Shown here piece after piece: positions 1 through 7,742 of a DNA stretch of 10,780 nucleotides (position 1 is its first letter; each line of letters starts with the position of its first letter). Source of the stretch: a bacterium (lineage in GTDB: Bacteria > Desulfobacterota > GWC2-55-46); contig SCQA01000235.1 in NCBI GenBank assembly GCA_004298725.1, positions 1 to 10,780 on the forward strand, given 5' to 3'. The notes beneath the pieces were generated by a model. The model had not been told where the DNA came from, did no database searches, and saw only the letters and a list, made by a program, of their open reading frames with translations. The translations under genes were made by a program, and so were the position numbers.

Positions 1-72
1 CTCCGCAAGCATAACGCCCAGCGCTACGGCTACCAAAAGATTAAGTATTGCCTTGAAAGTAAAAAGTTTCAT
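1..72 (-). CDS. N-terminus of an exported or membrane protein (partial)
   Basis: Only the first 24 codons are present; the gene continues beyond the left edge. The protein starts MKLFTFKAILNLL and then runs VAVALGVMLAE, that is, one lysine near the start, a hydrophobic stretch of about 15 residues and then a more polar end. This is typical of a signal peptide or first membrane helix, so the product probably leaves the cytoplasm or sits in the inner membrane. The ATG at 70-72 is preceded by a weak GAGA-like ribosome site. It lies about 165 bases downstream of rng on the same strand and could be the last visible member of that operon, although REP-like palindromes intervene. The first six codons are duplicated 67 bases upstream (see the tandem repeat). 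The product cannot be named from 24 residues. Confidence 0.55.
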   Translation of the reverse strand, partial: MKLFTFKAILNLLVAVALGVMLAE

Positions 73-93
73 AGTGTCTCTATATGATATTTT

Positions 94-114
94 GGCGGGC
101 AGTGCCCGCCCTAC
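94..114 (-). repeat. REP-like palindrome, copy 1
   Basis: On the minus strand the element reads GTAG followed by GGCGGGCA, one base, and TGCCCGCC, a perfect 8-bp stem with a single central base. A GTAG (or GGAG) tetranucleotide at the foot of a GC-rich palindrome is the signature of REP elements mobilised by RAYT (Y1-type) transposases. No RAYT gene is in the window, so the assignment rests on the structure and on the second copy at 161-181. The stem is followed by AAAA, not T residues, on the transcribed strand, so it is not an intrinsic terminator for rng. It could still protect the rng 3' end or lower readthrough. Confidence 0.65.
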
Positions 115-160
115 AAGACTCGAAAGTAAAAAGTTTCATGGTATCTCTGTCAGATGTTTT

Positions 161-181
161 GGCGGGCAGTGCCCGCCCTAC
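161..181 (-). repeat. REP-like palindrome, copy 2
   Basis: This is base-for-base the same GTAG plus 8-bp palindrome as the copy at 94-114, in the same orientation and exactly 67 bases away, because it belongs to the tandem duplication. It is the nearer copy to the rng stop codon, 56 bases beyond it. Confidence 0.65.
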
Positions 182-236
182 AAGACTCTTATTTAGAGTA
201 ACCGCGTCCGTATTGTTTGTCAAGAACGGGCGCGCC

Positions 237-1715
237 TCAAAATATTTCAAAGCGCTCCTGATGAAACCTCTCAACTACCTTTATGTCAATCTTTCTGCCA
301 AGCTTCTTTTCAACCTCAAGCATTACGCCGGTTTCCTCCTTAAGCCTGTCGGCGATTGTTTGGCTAACGTAAAGCACGGCGTTATCTTTCTTGGCGGAAG
401 TATCCCATAAAAGCTCCCTGTAGATATCCATTATTATGGAATCTTTTTCACGCACATGCCCATTTCCGTCGCAATACGGGCACGGCTCGCAGAGCGACTG
501 CACAAGGCTCTCCCTTACCCGCTTTCTCGTCATCTCCACTATGCCAAGCTCGGAGACCTTCAATATATTCGTCCTTGCCTTATCCGCCCTCAATGCCTCT
601 TTAAGCTCGGTATAGACCTTTTCCCTGTTCACTGCCTTTGTCATGTCTATAAAGTCTATTACTATTATGCCGCCGATATTTCTGAGCCTGAGCTGATAAA
701 CAACCTCTTTTACCGCTTCAAGGTTAGTCTTGAGTATAGTCTCCTCACTGCTCTTTTTACCGACGTACTTGCCGGTATTTACGTCCACGGCGGTAAGGGC
801 CTCAAGCTGGTCAATGACGATATGCCCGCCTGAACGGAGCCAGACTTTTCTTTCAATGGCGCTGGCAAGCTCTATTTCTATTCCGTGGGCGTCGAATATA
901 TCCTGCTCGCCCTGATAAAGTTCAAGCTTGCCGGCAAGGCCGGGCATGAATTCGGTTACGAACTTCAACGCCCTGTCGTACTCTTCTTTGGAATTTATTA
1001 CGAGCCTGTCAATGTCAGTTGAAAAAATGTCCCTGATAATGCGAAGCGTCAAATCAAGCTCTTCAAATAAAAGGCCGGGCGTGGCTACTTTCTCCTTATT
1101 ATTAAGAATGCTCTGCCAGAGCTTTATAAGGTAGCTCATGTCCGCCTGTATTTCGTCTTTGCCCATGCCCTCGCAAACAGTCCTGACGATAAATCCGTAG
1201 CCCGGCGGGCGCACCTCGCGCACGATGTCTTTCAGCCGCCGTCTTTCCTTTTCGCTTGATATCCTTCTTGACACGGCAACCTTGTCGTATGAAGGCATGA
1301 ATACAAGGTGCCTGCCGGCAAGCGATATGTACGAAGTAACGCGCGCGCCCTTGGTGCCTATCGGCTCTTTGGCGGCCTGCACGACTATCTGTTGCCCTTC
1401 CTTCAAAAGGTCTTGTATGCGCGACGGCCCGCTCGCGTGGTGTTTGTCTTCGTCGGCGTCGTCGTCAACTTCGCCGAGTTCGTCTTTAATGTCGGTAACG
1501 TGCAAAAAAGCCGTCCTTTGAAGTCCGGCCTCTATAAAAGCGGACTGCATGCCCGGCAAAACTCTTACGACCTTAGCCTTGTAAATGTTCCCTGTAATGC
1601 CTCTGTCTTTGGCCCGCTCGACATAAAACTCGACGAGCTTGCCGGACTCCACAACCGCCACGCGCTTTTCAAAAGGGTTGGCGTCAATTAAAATTTCAGC
1701 TTTATTGTCCTTCAT
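237..1715 (-). CDS. rng: Ribonuclease G (Rne/Rng family)
   Basis: This cytoplasmic endoribonuclease cuts single-stranded AU-rich RNA and in known relatives matures the 16S rRNA 5' end and degrades mRNA. At 492 residues it has the length of RNase G and lacks the long C-terminal scaffold of RNase E. The S1 RNA-binding domain lies at about residues 37-130 (GNIYKAKVVRVLPGMQSAFIEAG) and carries an acidic insertion (about 82-90). The DNase I-like catalytic core contains AVDVNTG with Asp311 and IVIDFIDM with Asp354, matching the two metal-binding aspartates of RNase E/G. The zinc-link motif is CPYC at 412-415, next to DGNGH, and would tether dimers. The ATG at 1713-1715 has AAAGGA six bases upstream. 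It follows the TIGR03960-type gene by 60 bases, a known conserved neighbourhood. Identification is firm. Confidence 0.96.
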   Translation of the reverse strand: MKDNKAEILIDANPFEKRVAVVESGKLVEFYVERAKDRGITGNIYKAKVVRVLPGMQSAFIEAGLQRTAFLHVTDIKDELGEVDDDADEDKHHASGPSRIQDLLKEGQQIVVQAAKEPIGTKGARVTSYISLAGRHLVFMPSYDKVAVSRRISSEKERRRLKDIVREVRPPGYGFIVRTVCEGMGKDEIQADMSYLIKLWQSILNNKEKVATPGLLFEELDLTLRIIRDIFSTDIDRLVINSKEEYDRALKFVTEFMPGLAGKLELYQGEQDIFDAHGIEIELASAIERKVWLRSGGHIVIDQLEALTAVDVNTGKYVGKKSSEETILKTNLEAVKEVVYQLRLRNIGGIIVIDFIDMTKAVNREKVYTELKEALRADKARTNILKVSELGIVEMTRKRVRESLVQSLCEPCPYCDGNGHVREKDSIIMDIYRELLWDTSAKKDNAVLYVSQTIADRLKEETGVMLEVEKKLGRKIDIKVVERFHQERFEIF

Positions 1716-1775
1716 CTATATCCTTTTTTTACATCCCGGAAACGCAAAAAGGGCGGAATGCGCCGTGAAGAGATT

Positions 1776-4364
1776 TTACTGGATGGTTTTTATTTTAAGG
1801 ACGGGTATTAAGGAAGCTTCTCTCAGGGAAAGGCTGAATATATGAGCAAGCACGTCGCTTGGCCTTACGCTTACGGACTGGCTCTTCTTCAAAACAAGCT
1901 TCAACGTGCCTTCTCCCGTGCGCGAAAGCCCGGCAACAAGCGGCCTTATATCAACCTCTGCGGGGGGCTTGCCCTCCCTGACGACGCTTACGACGGCAAA
2001 GTCCTTGTTTAAAAACTCCCTTAAAATCCCGTCAATACTTTCCGGCATTATGTTTAAACCTGATAAAGGGAGATATTCCCCTTCAGGCCCGCCATTTAAA
2101 AACGCAAGGTATTCAACTTCTTTGATGATACCAGATGAATGGTTAACTTTCAAGGGCAGATACGCGCCCGACAAAATACGCAATCCTTCAGGCAGTTCCT
2201 TATTAAGCCGCCCGGCAACGTCGTCCGGCCTTACCCTTTCGCCCTCAAGCTCGGCCACAAGCCATTCATCAACGCTCTCTACGCCTACGGGCAAAGGCTG
2301 TGAAAAAACAAACTTGGGTAGCGGGTGAAACCCCTCTGAGTATTTTACGGACAACCCCGCCCGCCTGAACGCCCTCGTAACGGCTGTTACAAGCTCAAGG
2401 TGCCCCAAAAAGCGCATATCTCCGGTCTTTGAAAACGCGAACTTCAGCTTGTGCGCTTCAAGCCCTTGCTTGCCTGTTTCATACAAACCCGAAGGCGCGC
2501 CAACGGTCTTTTCAATATCGTCCTTTGCGTTGGCAACTATGTTTTTTACTGTTTTATGGTCGCATACGCCGCAAGCGGAACACTTATCAACCTTGCAATC
2601 CGGCGTGTATGAAAGCTCCAGCGCGTTTTTCAATTCTTTTAGAAGGAAATCTTTGTTTATACCCGCGTCAAGGTGGTCCCACGGAAATACTTCGTCAAGC
2701 GGCCTCCTCCTCGACGTATAAAAAGCCATGTCAACGTCTTCTTCCCTGAAAACGCCCTCCCAAACGGAAAAATTAAATTGCTCGCTCCAGCCGTCAAACC
2801 TGCACCCCTTTTTAAACGCGTTCACGAGGACTTTTGAAAGCCTTCTGTCGCCTCTTGAAAAGACGCCCTCAAGTATGCTCATGCGGGGGTCATGCCACTT
2901 GAAATCTATCTTGCGCGCTGTAAGGCTCTTTTTCAAAAGCGCCTGTTTTCTTACGCATTCGGCATATGGCAATTGCGGCTCCCACTGAAAAGGCGTAAAC
3001 GGCTTAGGTATGAACGTGGCGGCGGCGGCGTTTAATTGAGGCGCCCTTCCGTTTGAGGCTTCCCTGCCTATTTTTTTTACGCACGCGGCAAGGCGCGTAA
3101 TTTCATTGACGTCGTCGTCCGTCTCGGTTGGAAGCCCTATCATGAAGTAGAGTTTTAACGACCTCCAGCCCAAAGAAAATATCTCGCTTGAGCATTTTAA
3201 AAGGTCGGCCTCGCTTATGCCCTTATTTATCAGTTGGCGGAGCCTTTCGCTTCCGGCCTCGGGCGCGAGCGTAAAGCCTGTCTTTCTGACTTTTTTTATC
3301 TCTTTGGCAAGGGTGGCGTTAAGCGTGCCGACCCTTAAAGACGGCAAAGAGAGCGCTACGTTTTTCTCTACAAGACGCCGCATCAGCATTGAAAGAAGCC
3401 CCTCGATGCCTGTATAATCGCCGGCGCTGAGCGACAAGAGCGACACTTCGTCATAGCCGGTATTTTTAAGGGCGTTCTCGACAAGCCGCTCTATAAGCTC
3501 CGGCTTTCTCTCCCTTGCCGGCCTGTATATCATTCCAGCCTGACAAAAACGGCAACTCCTCGTGCAACCTCTGGTAATTTCAACTGTAACGCGGTCGTGT
3601 ATCGTTTCCATAAAAGGCACAACCGGCCTTTCAGGAAGATTAAGCGCGTTAATGTCCGGTATTATCCGTTTTCTTACGGTCTTATAGCTCTCAAAAAGCG
3701 GCACGACCTTTTTTACGGTCTTATCGGAATTATACTCCACTTCAAAAAACGACGGCACATAAACGCCTTTTATTTTTGAGAGCCTTTTTAAAATATCGGC
3801 CCTGTCTTCGCCTTTTTCCCTGCCCTCGATTACGGCATAAGATATTTCTATGACCGCTTCTTCGCCGTCGCCAAGCAGAAATGCGTCAAAGAACTCAGCT
3901 ACAGGCTCCGGGTTATATACTATCGGCCCGCCGCCGATGACAAACGGATGACGGCTCTCCCTTTGAGTTGTGTAAAGCGGAACCCCGCCGAGGTCAAGCA
4001 TATTAAGCACGTTGGTATATGACATTTCGTACTGAAGCGAAAAACCGAGTATGTCCAGCCCGTCAAGCGGTATGCCGGACTCAAGCGTTGAAAGACGCGC
4101 GCCCTTTTCGCGTAGCACAAGCTCCATATCCGTCCACGGCGCGAATACCCTTTCACAGGCGATATTCGCGTCAGCGTTAAGCGTCTGGTAGAGTATCTGA
4201 ATGCCAAGGTGGCTCATGCCTACTTCATAGGCGTCAGGGAACGCCATGCCGAATTTAAGGCGAACGCGGGCGAGGTCTTTTTTTATTGAGTTTACCTCGC
4301 CGCCAATGTATCTCGCCGGGCGCCTGACAAGCGGAAGAAATCTTTTTATCTCTGTAGAGTTCAT
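1776..4364 (-). CDS. TIGR03960-type radical SAM protein fused to a TIGR03936 (DUF2344) domain
   Basis: An 862-residue two-part protein. Residues 1-25 carry the family's start (FLPLVRRPARYIGGEVNS), followed by a B12-binding-like Rossmann region with IGGGP at 143-147 and NPEP at 151-154. The radical SAM barrel has Cys267-x3-Cys271-x2-Cys274 (CTRSCRFC) for the 4Fe-4S cluster that cleaves S-adenosylmethionine, then LAPEAGSERLR near 367-376. A second cysteine set, Cys590-x4-Cys595-x2-Cys598-x2-Cys601, could hold another Fe-S cluster or a metal. From about 638 to the end (KLKFAFSKTGDMRFLGHLEL) lies the radical-SAM-linked domain, which in many bacteria is a separate gene of about 230 residues. The family sits beside rng and ribosomal genes in many genomes, but its substrate is unknown; an RNA or ribosome role is inference. 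The ATG at 4362-4364 lacks a clear ribosome site. Confidence 0.92.
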   Translation of the reverse strand: MNSTEIKRFLPLVRRPARYIGGEVNSIKKDLARVRLKFGMAFPDAYEVGMSHLGIQILYQTLNADANIACERVFAPWTDMELVLREKGARLSTLESGIPLDGLDILGFSLQYEMSYTNVLNMLDLGGVPLYTTQRESRHPFVIGGGPIVYNPEPVAEFFDAFLLGDGEEAVIEISYAVIEGREKGEDRADILKRLSKIKGVYVPSFFEVEYNSDKTVKKVVPLFESYKTVRKRIIPDINALNLPERPVVPFMETIHDRVTVEITRGCTRSCRFCQAGMIYRPARERKPELIERLVENALKNTGYDEVSLLSLSAGDYTGIEGLLSMLMRRLVEKNVALSLPSLRVGTLNATLAKEIKKVRKTGFTLAPEAGSERLRQLINKGISEADLLKCSSEIFSLGWRSLKLYFMIGLPTETDDDVNEITRLAACVKKIGREASNGRAPQLNAAAATFIPKPFTPFQWEPQLPYAECVRKQALLKKSLTARKIDFKWHDPRMSILEGVFSRGDRRLSKVLVNAFKKGCRFDGWSEQFNFSVWEGVFREEDVDMAFYTSRRRPLDEVFPWDHLDAGINKDFLLKELKNALELSYTPDCKVDKCSACGVCDHKTVKNIVANAKDDIEKTVGAPSGLYETGKQGLEAHKLKFAFSKTGDMRFLGHLELVTAVTRAFRRAGLSVKYSEGFHPLPKFVFSQPLPVGVESVDEWLVAELEGERVRPDDVAGRLNKELPEGLRILSGAYLPLKVNHSSGIIKEVEYLAFLNGGPEGEYLPLSGLNIMPESIDGILREFLNKDFAVVSVVREGKPPAEVDIRPLVAGLSRTGEGTLKLVLKKSQSVSVRPSDVLAHIFSLSLREASLIPVLKIKTIQ

Positions 4365-4368
4365 ATGT

Positions 4369-4396
4369 CAGTTATCAGTTTCCATTCACAATTCAC
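4369..4396. repeat. Degenerate heptanucleotide repeat in the spacer between the two radical SAM genes
   Basis: The 41-base spacer between the two minus-strand radical SAM genes is largely four 7-base units: CAGTTAT, CAGTTTC, CATTCAC and AATTCAC. They form two pairs of near-identical units. Short spacers of this kind occur as low-complexity filler in many bacterial genomes. Here it occupies the place where the ribosome site of the downstream gene should be, and no Shine-Dalgarno-like sequence is seen within 12 bases of its ATG. Confidence 0.45.
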
Positions 4397-4405
4397 TGCC
4401 TTTAA

Positions 4406-6115
4406 TCAACATACGCCGCATCTGAAGCAATTGCCCACGTCGCACGGCGGCGTCTGCCTTCCGTTGAGGCCTTTTTGGTATTCTTTCCACAAATACGCCT
4501 TGGTAACGCCGTGGTGAATTATATCCCACGGAAGCAATTCATCTTTACTCCTTTGCCTGTAAATCGAAGCAATAATCAAATCTTCATTCATTCTTATGGC
4601 GGATCTTACCCCGTTTTCCGCCGCGTCAATTATAAAGCGTCCGGCTCGCCTGTCCGCGCGGGAAAGGTACGCCTGAACAAACGCTCCGGTGGCCGATACC
4701 GCACCAAGCGTTATGCCCGCGTCAATGCCGAGGCGTTTCTTCACGCGGGCAAGCCTCTTTTCTATCTTTTCCTTATCGCAAAACGGGTGCCACTGAAACG
4801 GCGTAACAGGCTTCGGCACAAGCGGACTTACGCTTATTGTCAAAGAGCCTTTTTTCATACCGGCCCTGATACGCAGGCATAAATCGGCAATGGCGTCAAC
4901 GTCCGCGTCTTCCTCAAGCGGCAAACCAACAAGAAAATAAAGCTTTAACTTTGTAAACCCGGCCTCTGCCGCGAGACGCGCGGCGCCCAGCACGCCTGCT
5001 TCGTCAATGCCCTTGTTGATTACGTCTCTCATCTTCTGCGAACCGGCCTCAGGGGCAAGCGTCACGGTCTTATAACCGGCTTTTTTAAGAAGGCCCATAA
5101 GCCCGGAATCAAGCATATCAAGCCGGAGAGATGAAAGCGTTACCGAGCCGCCGGCGGCTATTCCGGCCTCTATAACTTCTTTTATGGCCGGATGCTCTGA
5201 CACCGCCGCTCCGACAAGGCCGACCTTACCCGAAATAGCCGCGCCTTCTTTCACCGCGGCCTTGACCGCGTCGACATTTCTGTATCTCGGCGGCAGGTAC
5301 AAAAACCCGGCGGCGCAAAACCTGCACCCTCTGCCGCACCCTCGCTCTATTTCAATAAGCGACGCCCCTTTAAAAGCCGTATGCGGCGTATATACCTTGC
5401 TTGAAGGCAGGGCATATGCATCAAGATTCAAATGTTTTGACGCCAACACACTTTTCTTCGCGCCATATTTAGGAGTTACCCCTGTAATAACCGGTCCGTC
5501 ATACTCGAAATCATACAGCGACGGCACGTAAGCGAACTTAAGCGAATCCATCTCGTTTAAGAGAGCTTCCTTTGAGCACGGCCTCGCGATAGCTCTTATG
5601 TAAACGTCAATAAACTCTCTAAGAGCGCCTTCGGCTTCGCCGATTACGCATACGTCAATGAAATCGGCAAGCGGCTCCGGGTTCAGCGACACTGCCGCGC
5701 CTCCGGCCACAACAAGCGGCCAATTGCCGCGAGCCCTTTCATCCGCCTTTAGCGTAATCCCGGCAAGGGAGAATATCTTGGGGATATTCAGGTAGTCGTC
5801 TTCAAATGAAATTGAAAACGCGACAACGTCAAAACTGGAAAGCGGCGCTTGAGATTCAAGCGAATAAAGCGGCGCGTCTTTTCCTGAAGACGCGCCGAAC
5901 ACTACGCCGTCCGGCAGAAAAGCCCTTTCGCAGACGCAGTCGTCAAAGGAATTGAGTATGGCATAAACCGTTTGAAAACCAAGGTTGGTCATGCCCAACC
6001 GATACTGGTTAGGGTAAACGAGGCAAACGGTTATTTTGCCGCCGCGATCTTTACGCACGGCCCCTATTTCATCGTCAATAAAACGCCGCGCTTTTTTTTC
6101 GTAAGCCCTATTTAT
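4406..6115 (-). CDS. B12-binding-type radical SAM protein, paralogue of its downstream neighbour
   Basis: A cytoplasmic radical SAM enzyme of unknown substrate. Numbered from the first canonical start (GTG at 6056-6058, 550 residues), it has a B12-binding-like N-terminal region (VVAGGAAVSLNPEPLADF, about 116-133) and the cluster motif Cys241-x3-Cys245-x2-Cys248 (CGRGCRFC). LAPEAGSQKMR follows at 334-344. It ends Cys539-x4-Cys544-x2-Cys547-x2-Cys550, and Cys550 is the last residue. The downstream protein has the same barrel order and cysteine spacing, so the two are paralogues; this one lacks the DUF2344 tail. The GTG is doubtful because AGGGG ends only two bases before it. The frame stays open upstream to 6127, the added residues (RRFIDDEIGAVRKDRGG) resemble the usual start of this family, and AGGGG at 6124-6128 sits eight bases before an in-frame ATA. 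I therefore extend to 6115 (569 residues); the exact start is uncertain. Confidence 0.88.
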   Translation of the reverse strand: MNRAYEKKARRFIDDEIGAVRKDRGGKITVCLVYPNQYRLGMTNLGFQTVYAILNSFDDCVCERAFLPDGVVFGASSGKDAPLYSLESQAPLSSFDVVAFSISFEDDYLNIPKIFSLAGITLKADERARGNWPLVVAGGAAVSLNPEPLADFIDVCVIGEAEGALREFIDVYIRAIARPCSKEALLNEMDSLKFAYVPSLYDFEYDGPVITGVTPKYGAKKSVLASKHLNLDAYALPSSKVYTPHTAFKGASLIEIERGCGRGCRFCAAGFLYLPPRYRNVDAVKAAVKEGAAISGKVGLVGAAVSEHPAIKEVIEAGIAAGGSVTLSSLRLDMLDSGLMGLLKKAGYKTVTLAPEAGSQKMRDVINKGIDEAGVLGAARLAAEAGFTKLKLYFLVGLPLEEDADVDAIADLCLRIRAGMKKGSLTISVSPLVPKPVTPFQWHPFCDKEKIEKRLARVKKRLGIDAGITLGAVSATGAFVQAYLSRADRRAGRFIIDAAENGVRSAIRMNEDLIIASIYRQRSKDELLPWDIIHHGVTKAYLWKEYQKGLNGRQTPPCDVGNCFRCGVC

Positions 6116-6123
6116 AAGATACG

Positions 6124-6128
6124 CCCCT
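6124..6128 (-). promoter_or_regulatory. Ribosome binding site that favours an upstream non-canonical start
   Basis: AGGGG on the minus strand lies eight bases upstream of ATA (6113-6115), the only start-like codon at normal spacing in the open frame of the radical SAM gene at 4406-6115. It also overlaps a 7-codon ATG-started frame (6131 to 6108, MRGVSYK then stop) that begins close to the predicted transcription start. Either ATA is used, or an ATG has been lost by mutation or sequencing error. Confidence 0.4.
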
Positions 6129-6140
6129 CATTTTTACCGT

Positions 6141-6169
6141 ATTATCACACAGATAAAATACGGTTGCAA
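6141..6169 (-). promoter_or_regulatory. Sigma-70-type promoter for the minus-strand operon
   Basis: On the minus strand TTGCAA (6164-6169) and GATAAT (6141-6146) are separated by exactly 17 bases, matching TTGACA and TATAAT at four and five of six positions. The predicted start of transcription, near 6134, lies just upstream of the radical SAM gene and gives a leader of about 20 bases to the ATA start. It would drive the operon radical SAM, fused radical SAM, rng. Confidence 0.55.
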
Positions 6170-6187
6170 GGCAGTATGGAGTTTTCA

Positions 6188-6216
6188 TTGTTTAATCCGT
6201 TAAAAAGTTTTATAAT
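6188..6216 (+). promoter_or_regulatory. Sigma-70-type promoter for the plus-strand radical SAM/flavoprotein pair
   Basis: TTGTTT (6188-6193), a 17-base spacer and a perfect TATAAT (6211-6216). Transcription would start near 6223, about 38 bases before the ATG at 6261. The promoter is back to back with the minus-strand promoter; the two -35 boxes are 18 bases apart, so one bound regulator or polymerase could affect both directions. Confidence 0.6.
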
Positions 6217-6260
6217 AATAAATAAAGCCGCACATGACACTGCCGTATTTATTGTATATT

Positions 6261-7739
6261 ATGAAAATAGCGCTTATCATACCCAGAAACGGATCTGAAA
6301 ACGAAAAAAGCTTTTACGATTACAAGTTCTTCTCGAAGTTCCTGATTTCAAGAAAATACTTTTCATATCTTCTGGCCATTCCCACCTTGGCGGCTCTGAC
6401 CCCGCCCGAGCATGAGGTGCGGGTATTTGACGAAAACATAGAAGAAGTTGATTATGACTGGGGCGCGGACCTCGCGGGCATCAGCGTAAGGACGATGTTC
6501 GCGATAAGGGCCTATGATATAGCCGATAAATTCCGCGCGAAAGGCGTAAAGACGGTTTTAGGAGGAATACACCCTTCGATGTGCCCTGAAGAAGCCCTCC
6601 GGCATTGCGACAGCGTGGTAATAGGCGAGGCTGAGGACGTTTGGCAGTCCGTATTGACGGACGCAACCCATAACGCGTTAAAAAAGACTTATACCGCCGG
6701 TAAAAAAACCGACCTGAAAACCTGCCAAAACCCTAAAAGGACGGTACTTTCAAAGAGCAAATATTTTTCAGACATCGTTCAAACTACAAAAGGTTGCCCT
6801 TTTCATTGTGAATTCTGCTCTGTTTACGCTTATGACGGGAAAACCATCAGAAGCAAAACAATAGAGCAGGTTACAAGCGAAATACGGGAAATTACCTCCT
6901 CCGACGCCAAATACAAGAAAAAATCCGTCTTCTTCGCAGACGATAATATTATTTCGGACAGAAGATTCGCCCGCGAGCTTTTCTTGGCGTTAAAACAGTA
7001 CAGGCTGAACTGGTCGTGCCAGGCCTCCATAAACATAGCCGGGGACGACGACCTGCTGAGGCTGATGAAGGATAGCGGATGCGGGGCCGTGCTTATAGGG
7101 TTTGAATCCGTATCGCAAAAAAATCTATCACTCATGGATAAGAAGGTCAATCAAAAGCTTGATTACATAGACGCCATCAAAAAAATACAGTCGTACGGAA
7201 TATTAGTCCACGGCTCATTCATATTAGGCTACGATTTTGACACTGAAACCGCCTTTGACGAGCTTATAAATTTCATAGACGAATCCAAGCTTTTAATGCC
7301 GCTGATCAATATCCTTACGCCATTTCCGGGCACCAAGCTCTTCAGCCGTTTTGATGAAGAAGGACGTATTATCCATAAAGACTGGAGCAAGTACGACGCC
7401 AAAACCGTCGTCTTCAAGCCTGCGCTTATGACCGCCGAAGAACTGCGAGAGGGGTACAAAAGGGTAATTGAACAGGTTTACTCTTTCGATTCCATATTGA
7501 AAAAACTCAACTACTACTGGGGCATTGACTTCTGGAAACATTCCAACGAAGTGGACCCTATAAAGTTCAAATACCGTCTTCTCTTCGCCGCCCGCCTTTT
7601 GACTCTGCTATTTTCGACCAAGATTGAAAGGTCGAAATTTATTTTAAAAATACTGCCGAAACTCTTTAACAAGCGCGTGCGCGTATCAACGATACTTACG
7701 TTGATGGCCTACAATGATTACGCCTATACCGGCGTATAA
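6261..7739 (+). CDS. B12-binding domain radical SAM protein
   Basis: A 492-residue enzyme with an N-terminal cobalamin-binding-like Rossmann domain (MKIALIIPRN; AALTPPEHEVRVFDENIE at about 44-61; VLGGIHPS at 99-106; VVIGEAEDVW at 119-128). The radical SAM motif is Cys179-x3-Cys183-x2-Cys186 (CPFHCEFC). Further barrel motifs are FFADDNII at 224-231, GFESVSQKNL at 280-289 and LTPFPGTKLF at 352-361. The C-terminal 90 residues, with basic and hydrophobic segments, resemble the DUF4070-type tail of this class. Relatives include class B methyltransferases and hopanoid- or lipid-modifying enzymes, but the substrate cannot be read here. The ATG at 6261 is preferred over the in-frame ATG at 6234 because MKIALI is the normal beginning of the B12-binding fold; neither has a clear ribosome site. 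The flavoprotein gene follows after 15 bases. Confidence 0.9.
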   Translation: MKIALIIPRNGSENEKSFYDYKFFSKFLISRKYFSYLLAIPTLAALTPPEHEVRVFDENIEEVDYDWGADLAGISVRTMFAIRAYDIADKFRAKGVKTVLGGIHPSMCPEEALRHCDSVVIGEAEDVWQSVLTDATHNALKKTYTAGKKTDLKTCQNPKRTVLSKSKYFSDIVQTTKGCPFHCEFCSVYAYDGKTIRSKTIEQVTSEIREITSSDAKYKKKSVFFADDNIISDRRFARELFLALKQYRLNWSCQASINIAGDDDLLRLMKDSGCGAVLIGFESVSQKNLSLMDKKVNQKLDYIDAIKKIQSYGILVHGSFILGYDFDTETAFDELINFIDESKLLMPLINILTPFPGTKLFSRFDEEGRIIHKDWSKYDAKTVVFKPALMTAEELREGYKRVIEQVYSFDSILKKLNYYWGIDFWKHSNEVDPIKFKYRLLFAARLLTLLFSTKIERSKFILKILPKLFNKRVRVSTILTLMAYNDYAYTGV

Positions 7740-7742
7740 AAC

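Larger units (their letters stand above)
55..188. repeat. 67-bp tandem duplication spanning a gene start and a REP-like element
   Basis: Bases 55-121 and 122-188 are two adjacent 67-base copies that differ at only six positions. Each contains, read on the minus strand, GAGTCTTGTAG, a palindrome, a 17-21 base leader with a weak GAGA ribosome site, an ATG and the codons for MKLFTF. In the left copy the reading frame continues into the truncated gene at 1-72. In the right copy (ATG at 137-139) it runs back through the REP and stops after 19 codons at 80, so it is a dead fragment. All six differences (73/140, 76/143, 82/149, 84/151, 85/152, 89/156) fall between the ATG and the palindrome; the other 50 positions are identical. 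Confidence 0.9.

Noticed and set aside
94..177. REP palindromes as intrinsic terminators of rng
   Set aside because: The stems are followed by AAAA, not a T-run, on the transcribed strand.
84..410. Plus-strand open frame of 108 codons over the REP repeats and the rng end
   Set aside because: It runs antisense through the certain rng coding region and the tandem duplication, has no ribosome site and reads as antisense translation.
1746..1764. Possible terminator between the fused radical SAM gene and rng (minus strand GGCG, 5-base loop, CGCC, then T-run)
   Set aside because: The stem is only four base pairs, too weak for a convincing intrinsic terminator, and the two genes look like one operon.
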